From Scenedesmus sp. ARA3 (taxonomy: Eukaryota > Chlorophyta > Chlorophyceae > Sphaeropleales > Scenedesmaceae): a stretch of 64,000 bases of DNA. The position numbers were made by a program, and so were the translations under genes. This document shows, one piece after another, positions 44,484 to 53,900 of the stretch (position 1 is its first letter; each line of letters begins with the position of its first letter). The stretch is taken from assembly GCA_004335835.1 (NCBI GenBank), contig RWJK01001277.1, forward strand, positions 20,012-84,011, given 5' to 3'. The notes under the pieces were generated by a model, which saw nothing but the letters and a program-made list of their open reading frames with translations, was not told where the DNA came from and did not search any database.

Positions 44484-46023
44484 AGGTTTGACCAGGAGAT
44501 CCCTGAAGGCCGCAGGCAGCAGCTGCAGGAGGTCATCGCGCGCTTCATGGGCAGGTGCGGCACACCACAGCACAGCATTGTGCACAGCAGCGTTTCCTGC
44601 AAGTGTGGCTGCTTCGATGTGTTGCGATGTCCTGCAGCCCCAGCATATGGCACTTCCATGGCATTGCTGTGTGTGCCGTCTCCAGCTGATGCATTGTCAT
44701 ACATGTTGTATGCAGCTCTCTGCACGTGCAACTGTTGCTGTCTTCACCCTCCTGCCACCCTCCTACTGCCTGGCACACGCTGCAGGCACCCCTCGACACC
44801 AGGCGCCCTGGCCTCCTGCGTACGCTCTCTCCTGCTGATCACAGTAGAAGCTTTGCTTGTGCACTGCCGCACCGCCTGTTGTGCTGCTGCAGGGACCCCT
44901 CAGCGCATGGGCCTCTGGCTGTGAGCCAGGCTGACCTGCGGCCTTCTGCAAGCACTCTCTCCTGCTGACCAGAGTCAAACATCTGTATATGCCACTGTTG
45001 TGCTGCTGCAGGGACCCTTCGGCGCCTGGGGCGCTGGCGGTGAGCCAGGCTGACCTGGAGGCAGCCATGCTGGCCAACCTGGGGCAGCGGCAGCGCGCCA
45101 AGACGCTGCACAAGATGCGGCGGCACCTGGCCATTACAGCAGGTCAGCAGCAGCAGCAGCAGCAGCAGGCGCAGCAGCACGAGCAGGAAGCAGGACGGGA
45201 GCAGCTGCTTGGTGAAGAAGAGCAGCAGCGGGGGCAGCAGCAGCACGGCGGCTGCGCAAACGAGGCTGGTGTGGCAGACACGGAGGTTGTACAGAATGCA
45301 GCAGCAGCAGCAGCACCTGATGAGGATGATGTTGATGATGACGATGACGATGGCGAGGATGATAATGAAGCAGCAGACGCGTTAGCTGATGCCTCAAACG
45401 TGCAAGCAGCCACCAGTAGCAGTCAGGATGCACCTGAGGCTGCAGCAGCAGCACCAGCATCAGCAGCGCCTTTTGGCCAGGGCAGCAGCAGCAGCAGCAG
45501 CAGCCAGCAACCGGCCCGTAGCCTTGCGGAGCTTGGGCACCAGTGGCACGGGCAGCAGGTGGTGGCGGCAGTGCTGGCTGAATCGGGCGAGGCTGGGCTG
45601 CATGAGCTGGTGCGGCAGTTCAGGCGGGCGTTTGTGCTGGCCTGCAAGCCGCGCTACTTGCCGAAAGCGTGGGACGTGGATGCAGTGCAGGCGAGGGAGT
45701 TTGGGGAGTACTCCGTGTATGCTAGGGAGGAGGCGGCAGCAGCAGCAGCAGCTGCTGCAGCTGCAGCGGCAGGAGGGAAAGACACAGGGGAGGGTGGAGG
45801 TGTGGCTAATGGCAGCAGAGGAGCTGGCAGTAGCAGCAGCAGTAGCGCTGAAGATGGCGAGGACAGCAGCAGTGAAGAAGAAATAGAGGAGGGACAGGGA
45901 GCAGCAGCAGATGCAGTTAGTGGTGAGCAGCAACCAAAAGGGTTGTGTGCGGGCGTGGCAGGCATGGCTGCAGCTGGTGGCTTGCGGTCAGATGCAGCTG
46001 CCTCAATCTTCAGCAGGATGTGA
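39262..46023 (+). CDS. 3'-5' exoribonuclease, RRP6-like 3 / EXD2-like
   Basis: Eleven exons in phase: 39262-39958, 40245-40426, 40638-40847, 41168-41570, 41798-42360, 42762-42923, 43293-43396, 43622-43694, 43933-44201, 44486-44554 and 45012-46023, about 1,247 aa. DEDDy exonuclease motifs: Exo I GLDTEHTAHRSYLG, Exo II LHGGANDVLWLQRD, Exo III QYARGDVHWLPYL. An HRDC-like helical part follows (SRLAQLIAWRDAAAR, LPDSAMLALADSP). Then comes the zinc domain seen in plant RRP6-like 3 and animal EXD2: YDNCRMLSTTGELLCFCDMR, CVVCGQEQHYLRYRVVPACY, CFPAHLKSHRSHDIVLLCID followed by CHQ. It should trim or degrade RNA 3' ends; the compartment is unclear, with a weakly hydrophobic basic N-terminus. The last exon adds a long acidic Ala/Ser-rich tail (DDVDDDDDDGEDDNE). 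Unused copies of exon edges lie in its introns at 40145, 42632, 42996 and 44784/44893. Confidence 0.88.
40124..40291 (+). repeat. Duplicated acceptor plus exon start (Exo gene exon 2)
   Basis: A CTG run followed by CCAG and an exon-like start occurs twice. At 40145 it reads GCACTGCCGACTTCCTGGTG, and at 40245 GCACCACAGACTACCTGGTC. Both translate as TADFLVDCVALH and TTDYLVDCLALH. The first copy loses its frame after about 16 codons and has no clear donor. The second is the functional exon. Confidence 0.85.
42623..42816 (+). repeat. Duplicated acceptor plus exon start (Exo gene exon 6)
   Basis: 54 bases from 42632 (GTGTACGACAACTGCCGCAT to GAGCTGCTGTGCTTCTGC) are repeated without change from 42762, each preceded by CGCCAG. 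The copies diverge right after TTCTGC. The second copy continues into the conserved domain, and the first soon degenerates. Confidence 0.92.
42890..43125 (+). repeat. Triplicated exon end plus donor (Exo gene exon 6)
   Basis: The functional end reads GAGCACAAGAACTCAGACCA then GCAG|GTGAGA at 42923. Intronic copies are GAGAACAAGAATGTGGACCA then GCAG|GTGAGCCGC (near 43026) and AATCCAAACCAGCAAGTGAG then CCGC (near 43122). The second and third also share AAGCAG-rich continuations. Confidence 0.85.
44443..44485. repeat. CTG run at an acceptor (Exo gene exon 10)
   Basis: About 14 CTG triplets ending CTGCAG at the acceptor of the exon starting 44486. Confidence 0.9.
44780..45060 (+). repeat. Triplicated acceptor plus exon start (Exo gene exon 11)
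   Basis: Three units at spacings of about 110 and 119 bp start at 44784, 44893 and 45012. Each has CTGCAG then G(G/C)ACCC(C/T)TC. Units 2 and 3 share GTGAGCCAGGCTGACCTG. Units 1 and 2 share the following CTCTCTCCTGCTGA block. Unit 3 is the functional exon. Unit 2 stays open for 24 codons before a stop. Confidence 0.9.
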
Positions 46024-46626
46024 TCTTAACTTTTGCGAAAGATATTACTGCATCAAATCTGTGTGGATGAAAAGGGCGCGCGCTTGATTTGAATGAATTG
46101 TAACATTGTTACAAACGGTGCTTCTGAAGCACTGCTTCACTTGTTTGCTTCACTGCAAAGAACGTCGAACCGCTACAAGGCTGCGGTCAATCCTTGCGTT
46201 GCATCTGCTCTTTGTTGGCTCGCACCTGGCTCAGTTCGTGATCAGTGCAATCGTCGCCAGACACAGTCTCTTCCGTGACAACAAGCTGGTGTGGGTCCCT
46301 TTCAAAGTCTATCAATATTTACCGTGTTGGTTTATATCGAAGAGCTGCAGTGTCAGGTGGGGCGATGGCCTGCATGCTGCTGAACGCCAGCGCACAGCAG
46401 CAGCTCTAGCTGGGATCTGCATGCAGTTTCTGAGTACTCACGGCTCTGTAGGCTTCGGGAGCCGCCACAAGAGCATAAGAACGAAGTTTCAGCAATAATC
46501 ATGTCCTGCAGGACGGCATCAGGCTTGCAGGAACTGCCTTTCATCATGTTATTCTGCCCTTCAACGCCTCTGTGCCCTTTGCTGTTTACCCACACAACTG
46601 CCTTTACTGCTCCTGCTTGAACTCAG
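46024..46626. other. Intergenic region exonuclease / F-box gene
   Basis: About 600 bp with no recognisable exon. It includes the 3' flank of the exonuclease gene and the upstream side of the F-box gene. An upstream 5' exon of the F-box gene is possible, because ACTCAG|ATG also looks like an acceptor. Confidence 0.45.
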
Positions 46627-49320
46627 ATGCGAGACAGGCCCCAGCTGTCGGAGGAGCTGGTGGCCCATGTGCTGCGCCATGTGGACCTGCAGCAGCGGCT
46701 GGGCAGCTGTACCCGTGTGTGCCGCGCCTGGCGTGCAGCAGCAGTAGCAGCCAGCAGTGATGTGAGGCTGGGACCAAAGCCTCTCACTGAGCTGATGATG
46801 GAGAGCTTGGGACAGTGGCTGCTGCAGCCTGCAGCAGCAGCAGTCACTCAGCTCATGGTGCATAACCGCTACAGCTCTAAAATAGGCTCCCAACTCAGGG
46901 TCCTGCAGCTGCCTGCTGCGCAGCTGCAGCGGCTGCAGAAGCTGGATATGTACGACTGCGCTCTATTAGCTCTGGCAGGCGTATGCTGCTTGCAGCAGCT
47001 GCCGGAAACTTTGCACATACCAGCCAGCGGCAGCAGCAGCAGCCGGCAAGCTCTCTCTAGCTTGACCAGCCTCACATGCCTGGAGCTGGAAGATGTATAC
47101 GTGCCTGGCCATGCGGGGCTTGGCGGCCTGTCAGCGCTGACTGGACTGCAGGAGCTGCAGCTCAGACACATCTACTTTTACTGCGAAGAGCATGGCAGCA
47201 TGCACATGGATGCATTGCAGCAGCAGCAGTGGCAGCAGCTGCAGCAGCAGCTGCAGCAGGACGTTCTGCTGGGCCTCCGCAGCTTGACACGGCTGACGCG
47301 GCTGGTGCTGGAGGATTCCCTGCTGCCAGAGGCAGCAGTCGCGCCTCTCAGCTGCTTGCAGCAGCTGCAGGAACTGAAGCTGCCTAGCGGTTGGCACCCA
47401 TCCAGCACACTGCAGCAGCTGCCCGCATCCTTGACAAAGTTATTGGTGGAGTGCAGCGCTGACGAAGAGGTGCGCAGCAGCTTGTGCCGTGACCTGGCGG
47501 CGCTCACCAACCTGCGGCATCTGGATGTGTGCTGCGAAGATGATTATGATGAGGCTCCTGGGATGCTGCCTGAATTTTGCAGCAGCATGCAGCAGCTGCG
47601 CGTGCTGAAGCTGCACGGTGCGCTGTCAAATGATGCACTGCCTGCACTGGTGCGAGTGTTGCCTGGCTTGGTACGGCTGGAGAGCCTGATTATCAACAAC
47701 GAGAATAACAACGAAAATGACGTGCTTGAGCCACTGCCTGCAAGTGAGGTGGCTGGGTGTTCAGCGCTGCTGCCGCTGTCGCCGCATATTACACGCATTG
47801 AGTTGTCTTGGGAGGATGATGACTCATCAATCCTGCATGATGGTTGTGGCCAGCACTTGTTTGCAGCCGGGCGGCAGCTGCCGCAGCTCAAGCAGCTGGT
47901 GCTGGGCGTGCCTACTGCAGAATCGCCATGGGTGTACAATGCTGATAGTTTCACATGCAGTGTGCGAGATATGCGCCACTGCCTTGGTCAAGGCAGTCTG
48001 TGTAGGTTAGCGAGGTCCTGCCCTGGGCTAGAGCAGCTGTGGATGGCTCGCCTTGTCGAGCCTGGCGTAGATATGAGGCCGCTGCTGCAGCTGGCAGCGC
48101 TGAGCAAGCTGTGTGTGGGTGGTGAGGCAGTGACCGATGACGTGGCGGGTGATGTGCTGGCTCAGCTGAGCGATCTGCAGAGGCTGGGAGTGTTTTATGC
48201 AAAGAAGTTCACTGATCGGGGCCTGCTGGCTCTCACTGGCCTCAAGCACCTGACGCGGCTGGCAGTTGGCGGCTGTGAGCACATTAGTGAAGGACTGGAG
48301 ACAATTACGGCAGCTATCACTGGCCACTCGTGGAGCTTCAGCAGCAGGTGAGCAGCGCTTACCACTCTGGTGCCCGGTGTTTTTCCAATGGGACATGCAG
48401 TGCGTTGTGTACATGCTATGGCAATGCTCAATGTTAGCGGTGGCTTTGCATCTTGTGGCGAAAAATCATGTGCACATCGGCATCTGAGACAAGTCATACC
48501 CCTGACTACTTCAGCTCTGCTGAGCACAGTAAATGGGCACCATGGTTGTACTCTGGTGCCACCACTGCTGCATCCAACAGCGCAATGCTCGCATGATACG
48601 GTACAGCCTGCATGCGCAGTGTTACTGACATGTCTTGGTGCTGAATGCGTACACAACCAGAGTTTCAGCGAACGTCTGCCTACTTACTACTTGCATGTGC
48701 ACTGCACTCATCTCAACATCATCCCACCAATTGTCAGTGCTGAGGGTGCCTGACTGAATGGCTTGCCTGGTGATTCTTGATGTGCAGGATTCGCTGCCGC
48801 CCGTGTGGCTGCAGCTGCTGAGCCGCTGCGTGCGCAGCAACAGCTGTGGGAAGCTGGCACTGGAGCAGCTGATAGAGTTGCAGGCAGGTGAGAGCAGGTG
48901 AAAGCTTTTGGTGATGATGATCGACATTGCTATCATGCAGACTGCATGCAGCTAGCTGCAGCGGCCTCCTGCTATCATGCCTGCGATGTGGCCAGCACTG
49001 TAGGTGATGCATGCCTGGGGTCGCCAGCCTGTCGATGCTTTGTTACTCACCCAGCTAGTGGCCACTGTGCTCGGCGAATGGTCCGTATGCGATGCAGTAA
49101 CCAGCAGCAAGCTCATCTTATGCTGCTCTGCTGTGCTGTGTGCTGCTGTGGCGCAGGCAGCCAGGCCCATGTGGCTGGACTGGAGCAGCAGCTCGCAGCA
49201 GCAAAGGCAGAGCTGGCAGCAGCAGCTGCGCGTGCAACTGACTTAAAGCAGCGGCTGGCAGCAGCAGAGGCAGCGCTGGCGGCAAGGGACAATCAGGCGC
49301 AGCCAGAAGCCACCCAGTAG
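46627..49320 (+). CDS. F-box/leucine-rich-repeat protein
   Basis: Main exon 46627-48347, then 48788-48887 and 49157-49320. The N-terminus QLSEELVAHVLRHVDLQQRL then CTRVCRAWRAAA is an F-box, which binds SKP1 in an SCF ubiquitin ligase. Leucine-rich repeats follow over about 500 residues (LTSLTCLELEDVYVP, LTRLTRLVLEDSLLP, LAALTNLRHLDVC, LKHLTRLAVGGCEHIS) and would recruit a substrate. Exons 2 and 3 encode LPPVWLQLLSRCV and a coiled-coil end SQAHVAGLEQQLAAAKAEL. Comparison with the inverted copy at 27514-30202 shows that the frame expected at the end of exon 1 (GDNYGSYHWPLVELQQQ) is out of phase with the long frame. A frameshift sits near 48290, so the last part may not be translated and the protein could stop soon after the repeats. 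The start ATG follows CAG directly, so an upstream exon is also possible. Confidence 0.72.
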
Positions 49321-49546
49321 CAGCCTGCTGCAGCAGCCGTGCGTGCAACTGGGCTGGAGGAGCGGCTGGCAGCAGCAGACACAGCGCTGGCAGCAGCTAG
49401 TGTGCAGCTGGCCAGGATGCAGGTCCGCGGCATACATTCAGAGCTGCGATGATTTGCCATGCCTGTTGGGCAGTGATCATCTGGTGCATGTTAATGGCGG
49501 TGGCAGCTTGGCAGTGCTAGCACATTCGGGTTTAAGGAGTGTGTCT
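49321..49546. other. 3' flank of the F-box gene
   Basis: Contains a degenerate continuation of the coiled-coil coding repeat (AGCGGCTGGCAGCAGCAGA-like units at 49230-49400), translated as ERLAAADTALAAASVQLARM after the stop. The coiled coil once extended further or was partly duplicated. Confidence 0.5.
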
Positions 49547-49920
49547 TGACCGGCTTGGCAGCGCTGGTACTATGCATGTGCCCCTTGTGCTTGCTGGCGA
49601 GCAATGGCGCAGGGCATGGTGAGTACAGCCTACCATGAGATGGATACGGTGCAGGCGAGAGAGCATAGGGAGTACGCAGTGTATGCTAGGGAGGAGGCGG
49701 CAGCAGCAGCAGCAGCAGCAGCAGAAGCTGAGGATACAGGCTAAATGTGGGCATGGCCAATGGCAGCAGAGCAGCTGGCAGCAGTAGCAGTAGCACGGAA
49801 CATGGCAAGGACAGCATCAGCAACGAGGATGAGGCGTCAGCAGCAGGCGTAGTGAGTGGCGAGGGGCAGTCAGTAGGGTGGCGGGTGTAGCAGCAGCAGA
49901 TGGCGTGCGGTTAGATGGCA
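49547..49920 (+). pseudogene. Chimeric fragment: protease exon 1 copy joined to exonuclease 3' end copy
   Basis: 49550-49625 matches the signal-peptide exon of the protease at 50986-51060 (GGCAGCGCTGGTACT, CTTGCTGGCGAG, GCAGGGCA(T/C)GGTGAG) but lacks its ATG. Directly after it, 49640-49920 matches the last exon of the exonuclease gene (45670-46020): GGTGCAGGCGAGAGAG, TATGCTAGGGAGGAGGCGGC, then the serine-rich end and the final TTTCAGCAGGA. The exonuclease-derived frame is broken by stops (TAA near 49741). The two pieces come from genes on either side of this spot. Confidence 0.82.
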
Positions 49921-50979
49921 CTGCCGCCAATTTCAGCAGGAGGTGGTCACAACTGCCTTGCAGCAGCGCTTGCTGCTTCGCATAAGTCTGCACATGTGGC
50001 GCATAGTCAGATAATGACGATTGCATTGACTGCGCAGTCAGTGCATGCACGGTACCATGCTTCAGGTCATCCTGGTACAGCCATTGTGATGGAAGCCGGG
50101 TTATCATATGGCCATGTAGGACTGCATGTGGCATTGTCTTTGCAATGCATGTGCTCCCAGCCTTCAATCACTGTAGATTTGACAGAAGTGTGCCGGTCAA
50201 CTTTGTTCACATGTGCACTTTGCTGGGTATCATGCTCAACCTAGCGGCTGAGCTGCTGCTTTTGGAGGTACAGCCGGGGATCGCCAAGCAAGTACATGTG
50301 CGGTGACGAGTGGCAGGTTCCCACGCAGCCCCGGGCCATGCGGCGCGCCGGGTGCGGTGCCGGGTGACACCATAGTTTGACCACCCATTGCCAAGCCCAT
50401 CAGAGCACATCAGCTGGCTTAAGTAATGAATCAATGTTTGAATTTACTTTCAGCAGGTTCCAGACCATGATACAGCGAGACCGCTGCTGTCGCTGGTGGG
50501 GATTTCTGGTGATCGCTTGTTTTGGCATGATACAGGATATGAATGTTTTGAACAACGTTCCATTGTAAATATATCAGACATACAGCTCATGGACAGGCGC
50601 AGGAAGCAGTGCCGACTGGTCTGTCTGCCTGTTGTTTACCAGTCACCCGGGATGCTGCTCGTAAGCTCACCTGAGACGCATTCCGTTCTTGTTCGTTTGG
50701 TTGTGTGACACTAAAGAGCTCTCAGTACTTGTCAAACACGGTATTGAATGCACATCGAACCCACTGCAGTGTGAGACTGCTTCCAGACAGCTGCCGGGCA
50801 CAGCAGCGCCAAAACCGTATCATTTTGCCTGACAACAAAGTGATTTCTCGTAGTACACCTCAGTCAAGCTTGTCTGGAAAGTTGCACCGGTCTGGTGGTG
50901 TTGATGGCAAGGGCAGGGGCGGCATCGGCCCATTGAACGGTACTGGAGGGGCCTATTGAAGACTTTCAGCGGCGCTGCC
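49921..50979. other. Intergenic region before the protease
   Basis: About 1 kb with no exon recognised. It is less triplet-rich than neighbouring introns and presumably includes the protease promoter. Confidence 0.45.
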
Positions 50980-53900
50980 ATGCAACACAGCTTGGCAGCG
51001 CTGGTACTGTGCCTGTGCTGCTTGAGCTTGCTGGCGAGTGATGCTGCAGGGCACGGTGAGCACAGCCGACTATCACATCTTCTATAAGCAGCAGATCGTG
51101 CATACGCCTGCATGACAGACCAGCTGCGTAGCCTGCCCGCCAGCGCCTTAGCAGCTTCGGTGCCATCACTGCTCGCGATCTACCACTGCATCAGCAGCAC
51201 CAGCAGATCATTCTTCGCTTTTACAATCTACGCTAGCCTGCTCGGCTAGGCAGGGGCCCGCACACGCCCGACGGGTGTACTTTCCTTTGGTGTCAGCTGT
51301 CACTGGCACTAGTGAGACATGACCTAGACAGCACACAGCAGCATCCAGCGTGTGCTAAAGCAGGTACTAGGGGCGAATGACGGTGGTGGCTGCCAGTGTA
51401 AGGCCGCAGCATTGCCGGCAGGCTATATCAGTCTCCAGCAGCAGCGGAAACAGACCTCTGCTGTGTGTAACTGAACAGTTACCACAGCACCAGCCGCGCA
51501 ACAACAGCCTGTGCAGCTGGCAGCCACAACAACTCTCCCTGCTGACAACAACCGTACCTGCTGTGCATCTTCTGCTGCAGCGGGCTGTGGCTTGGGCGCA
51601 GTGCGGCACAGGCAGGATGAGCAGCTGCGCAAGCTGCTGGGCCCAGGCTACCAGCACCAGCAGGCGCCACGGCGGTTACAAGTTGCAGCAGGCATCTCAT
51701 TTGGCAGCAGCGGCCCGCCGCCGATGACTCGGCTGCAGAAGCTGCTGAACAACAGCCGGCCAGCCAACATGCGCATCACGCCAGTGTATCAGCTTGAGGC
51801 TGGCTACATGAATGCGGAGCAGGCGCAGCGGCTGAAGGATGTGTTGATGCCTGGGGCAATCAACATCCTGCAGCAGCACATCAAGGTCAGGATTCCCAGC
51901 TTCAGGCCGATCAAGGCAGTGCGGGAGTCCATTGACCAGTACTGTGGGGACGCAGATGCTGACGTGGTGTTCAAGGGTGAGTGATGCAGTGTGTCACCAG
52001 CAGCAGCAGCGGCAGCAGCAGTGGTTCTAGCAGCTGCTTCGGAAGCAGGTGCGCAGCCTCTGCTGTGGAGCCTGAGGCCGTTAAGACTGCCAGCAAATGG
52101 CAACAGCAGCATCATCAGCAGCGGCGGTCACAGTGATGCTGCCATATTGGCAGAAACAGACGTCACATGTGATGAGTCACAGCTGAGCAATGTGCCAAAA
52201 GCAACAGAACGCAGCAGCGGTCTCTACACAGCAAACTTTTCAGAACAGCAGGCACTGCAGGGATGACAGTATTAGCAGGGCAGCAAGCAGCAGAAGTGCT
52301 CTGGCAGCAGGCACTGGAATGGGCAGCTGCACTTGAGCAGCACTGTGACAGCACAACAGCCGGCAGCAGCAGTAGCAGCAGTGCCGCGGCAGAGAACATG
52401 GGATGCTGGCAGCGGCAGCAGCAACAGCAGGAGCGCAAAAGGCAGAATGAGCAACAGAGAGCGCGTAAATAAGCACAGCAGCTGGTGTTTGAACACATTG
52501 ACAGAATGCAAACAGTTGCATACAGTAGCAGCAGCAGCAGACCTGGCTGCGCCAAGATCAACATCGCCAGGGCACATTGCAGCAACAGCAGCATCTGTCA
52601 TCCCTGTCCTCATGCAGCCTTACCAGGCTTCACATGCATGCTACGGCAACAGCCTCACAATGCTGCCGCTGTAACTCCTGCCTTCTCACCATGAGCAATT
52701 CGCACGCCCTCAATCTCCGCAGGCCAAGGCTTCAACGGCACGGACCAGGTCTACTACATCACGGCACTGAACAGCGGCTCCTGCAGCGACAACATCATCG
52801 CCTACACCATCATCTGCCACATGGAGCCGTTCACATACAGGCCCAATGTTGCAGCCATCAACCTGTGCCCCAAGTTCTGGGCGCTGGCTGAGCCTGCTGC
52901 CAACAAGCAGGTGTCAGCGCTGGTGCACGAGATGATCCATGGCCTGGTGAGCAGCAGCAGCAGCAGCAGCAGGGGCAGCACGAGGGGCATGAAGTGAGGG
53001 AGGCAGGTGGAGTCTGCGCACTGCAGTGGGCTGAGGCGGGCTGACCGGTAACACGTAACACAGTGCAGCAGCAGGATTTGAGGCTGTAGCTGCATCTGCT
53101 GGGCTCCTGAGGGCGGAGGTGTCTGCAAGGCGTGGCTGTGGCAGCGGGAGTAGCAGCGCGTCAAGTTCTCATGTGCAGCTTCGTCTCTTGTGCTTGCCAA
53201 GAAGTCGCGCAAAGGAGCTGCCATGCAGCTGTTGTTCGCTCGCGCTGACCCTTCCGCCTGGCTCTGTGGTTTCTTCCCCTTCTGCTCACCTTCCTATCAC
53301 CAGGGCTTCAGCGACCGCATGTACCCCTTCCTGTACGACTCCTCCACTGGGGTGCAGTACGATGAGGTGGTGCGGGAGCATGACCTGTCCCCAGCGCCTA
53401 CGCTGTCTTTCCCGCGGCTACCGCTGCCGCTGCCCAACATTGCGGCAGCACTGCCGCGGCTGCCAGCAGCATTTGCACGGGACCGCGCATCCGTCAACAA
53501 CCGCGTACTGGACGCAGATGATGCAGCAGTACGCAGCGCTGCCGCGCAGGGGTCTGCAGCAGCTGCTGCTGGAGGTGGTGCCAGCAGCGGGGAGCAGTAC
53601 AATGCGGCTGCAGAGGCAGCGGCATTCCTGGCGGCTGCGCAGCGCAAGGTGCTGTTCCTGGTGACGCCTAAGCTACAGGCGTATGCGCGGCAGTATTATG
53701 GCTGCGAGTCGCTGCCTGGGGCGCCTGCTGACGCGCTGAGTGAAGGCAGCCACTGGAGGCAGGCCAACATCAACGTGAGTGATTGCGCTGCATATGCCAC
53801 AGTTGCTGTGTGCTTAGTTTATCACTGTCGTCTTGCTCTGGTCCTTGGATATGTGTGCTCTTGGGTGATGTTGGCAAGAACGTGCACAAAAGCTAAACAA

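Noticed and set aside
48270..48300. A third possible ultrashort intron (GTGAGCACATTAG, 13 nt) in the plus-strand F-box gene
   Set aside because: Excising 13 nt does not lead into the frame that matches the inverted paralogue, so the frame break here is better described as a simple indel.
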